Shown here one piece after another: positions 62,401 through 64,000 of a stretch of DNA of 64,000 bases (positions are counted from its first letter, which is position 1; every line of letters begins with the position of its first letter). The position numbers were made by a program, and so were the translations under genes. The notes below the pieces were generated by a model that was not told the DNA's origin, made no database searches, and was given only the letters and a program-made list of their open reading frames with translations. This DNA is from Lagopus muta (lineage: Eukaryota; Chordata; Aves; Galliformes; Phasianidae). The stretch lies in assembly GCF_023343835.1 (NCBI RefSeq), contig NC_064433.1, positions 52,480,871 through 52,544,870 of the forward strand, read 5' to 3'.

Positions 62401-62830
62401 AATCATAGAATGGTTAGGGCTGGAAGGGACCTTTAAGGTGACGTAGGTCCAAACCCCCAGCCATAGGCAGGGACACCTCCCTCTAGACCAGGCAGCTCAA
62501 ACCCCCGTGCAGGCTGGCCTTGAATGCCTCAAGGCTTGAATTCAAGCCTTTGAATTCAAGGCTGTGGGCAATTCAAGCAATTCAAACTTCTGACATCTTC
62601 TATCATTCTTCGTAGTTGAGACAACTTTTTAGGTTCATCCCAAAATTCCCCCAGTGATTGTGTCAGGCTTTCAAGGCTGTGGGCATCCACAAGCTCTGGG
62701 CAGCCTGTTCCAGTGTCCAGGTACCCAGGGTTAGGGAATGAGCATTTCTTGTGGTAAGACTGAAGGACTTGGCATCTGCATTTCAACTTGGCAGGTAGAG
62801 TGGCCATGTCACCTAATCCATGTCCCTCGA
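62401..62830 (-). repeat. CR1 LINE 3' fragment interrupted by a foreign segment
   Basis: Starts ATCATAGAATGGTTAGGGC and continues CAGGGACACCTCCCTC and GGCTGGCCTTGAATGCCTC. After an interruption (about 62531-62685) CR1 resumes with GGGCATCCACAAGCTCTGGG and CAGCCTGTTCCAGTGTCC. The interruption contains a 20-bp palindrome and a 100-bp segment between 15-bp direct repeats. Confidence 0.85.
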
Positions 62831-64000
62831 CAGCACCACTGTCACATTTTCTTCAGTTTGATTCTTCTGTGGTTCTGGCATGAGAAAAAAATAATTACTG
62901 AAATATTGCTGCATGCCTTGGTTCATTTCACCCATTTGCTTTATTTTGTCTTAATGTAGAAGCAAAACATGAAAAGGCAAAAGCTGTATCTGGCTATCAG
63001 TTCCTTGTAGCATGTCCATCCTCGTCCAGCCTGGAGTCTGTGGTAGGGACTGACAGGTACTTACCAGCCTTGAGTTTTGGTATGCTTTCTTTTTTTTTTT
63101 TTTCTTTTTTTTTTTTTGCTGTTATTATTTGTTTTGCTTGTCAGGTCTTAACAGTGTTCAAGAAATCTTTCTTGTCCTCCCACACATGGGTTGGCTGCAG
63201 CTTCACTGTGTTCCTCCAGATTCTGAGGCAAGGTTCACACAAGCCAGTGCTATCCCCAGAGGACAGGCAGAGGGAAGTGCTAAGCAGCCAAAGAAGAAAG
63301 GTTACTTTCAGTGGATGTGGCTCCTGGATGTGTTTTTTGCAGATATGTTCATTTACACTGTGCATGGTTGCACAGCAAACCCTCAAGCCAGACCTGTTTT
63401 TACCAATGCAATACCCAGAGGGGGCACACATGCTCTGTCTTCCCTCTCAGCACAAACGTAATTACAAAACAGCAATATTCTGTGGTGACACTTAGCAACA
63501 GAAGTGTCAGAAAAGAGATCTAAAGATGGAAGTGGAAAGGAAAATAGGTAACAAGTCTGCATATGGATTACAGATATCAAATGTAGAGTTAATAGTAAAT
63601 AATTTTTCTTATTTGAGAGCCAGTCCATAAAAATTCAATGCTTCTGTCCATTATGTGATTACTGGAGATGTGGAGCTGGTCCTCTGTCTTCTTAAGAATA
63701 AAAAGACCACTGGGCTGATTTTTGCATGCATCATTGTTCCACAGTGCCCTGGCAATTACAGAGATGGAGTTGAAAGCATGCTGCCCCAGGCAGGAAGCTC
63801 CCCACAGTCACTTGAGACGGTGACTGAGCTCTAGTGAGATATGGCCCACACACCCCAAAGAAGCAGCCAGGATGTCTCAGGCTGTAAAAATGGTCTTCTT
63901 GTTATCTAGTGTCCAAAGATGGCTTGTCCATAGAGGTGTGAGGCTTAAGGGAGAAAGCAGATGTTTATTTCTTAAGTTTGGATGGAATTCTGACACAATC
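62831..64000. other. Right end of window, no gene recognised
   Basis: Contains a long T-rich tract at about 63084-63117. The 151- and 110-codon frames at 63040-63495 overlap on one strand and lack splice or family evidence. No repeat family recognised. Confidence 0.4.

Noticed and set aside
63040-63495. 151-codon plus frame after a poly-T tract
   Set aside because: The start lies in low-complexity DNA, a second frame overlaps it on the same strand, and no homology is recognised.

Overview
The window is vertebrate nuclear DNA, almost certainly from a galliform bird and most likely chicken. It has split genes with GT-AG introns, CpG-island promoters and roughly twenty-five fragments of the avian LINE CR1, most ending in the ATTCTATGATTCT-type CR1 tail. 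It also holds one end of a Galluhop-like mariner element. I found no bacterial, viral or plasmid genes, no CRISPR array and no tRNA or rRNA gene.

Layout: the last five coding segments of RTCB (tRNA-splicing ligase) run rightward at 1-3715. About 20 kb of gene-poor, CR1-studded sequence follows. ASCL4 (proneural bHLH factor) is one leftward coding exon at 24007-24573. PRDM4 (PR-domain zinc-finger protein) runs rightward as 11 coding exons between 30606 and 46892, and PWP1 (WD40 protein) runs leftward as 15 coding exons between 61605 and 49020. PRDM4 and PWP1 are tail to tail, about 2.1 kb apart between stop codons; ASCL4 and PRDM4 are head to head. The last 2.3 kb is the divergent flank of the PWP1 promoter, with a mariner end and a rearranged CR1.

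Splicing was worked out by hand. Summed exon lengths give frames that close exactly: PRDM4 801 codons plus stop (the length I recall for human), PWP1 504 codons plus stop (about 501 in human), and RTCB numbering that places the catalytic His at 428 and the penultimate Lys at 504. The ASCL4-PRDM4-PWP1 order and orientations match human 12q23, whereas RTCB lies on human 22q12, so the RTCB-ASCL4 interval contains a synteny junction. The genes do not form a functional pathway: RTCB acts in tRNA/XBP1 RNA ligation, ASCL4 and PRDM4 are transcription regulators, and PWP1 is a chromatin/nucleolar factor.

No new biological system is evident. The items most worth a second look are a possible unannotated minus-strand pair of exons near 17.4-17.8 kb, a 100-bp exon-like insertion inside a CR1 at 62.57-62.67 kb, a compact CRE/E-box/ETS cluster at the PWP1 start, a UG-repeat splice acceptor in PWP1, and an overlapping uORF with a weak start context in PRDM4.
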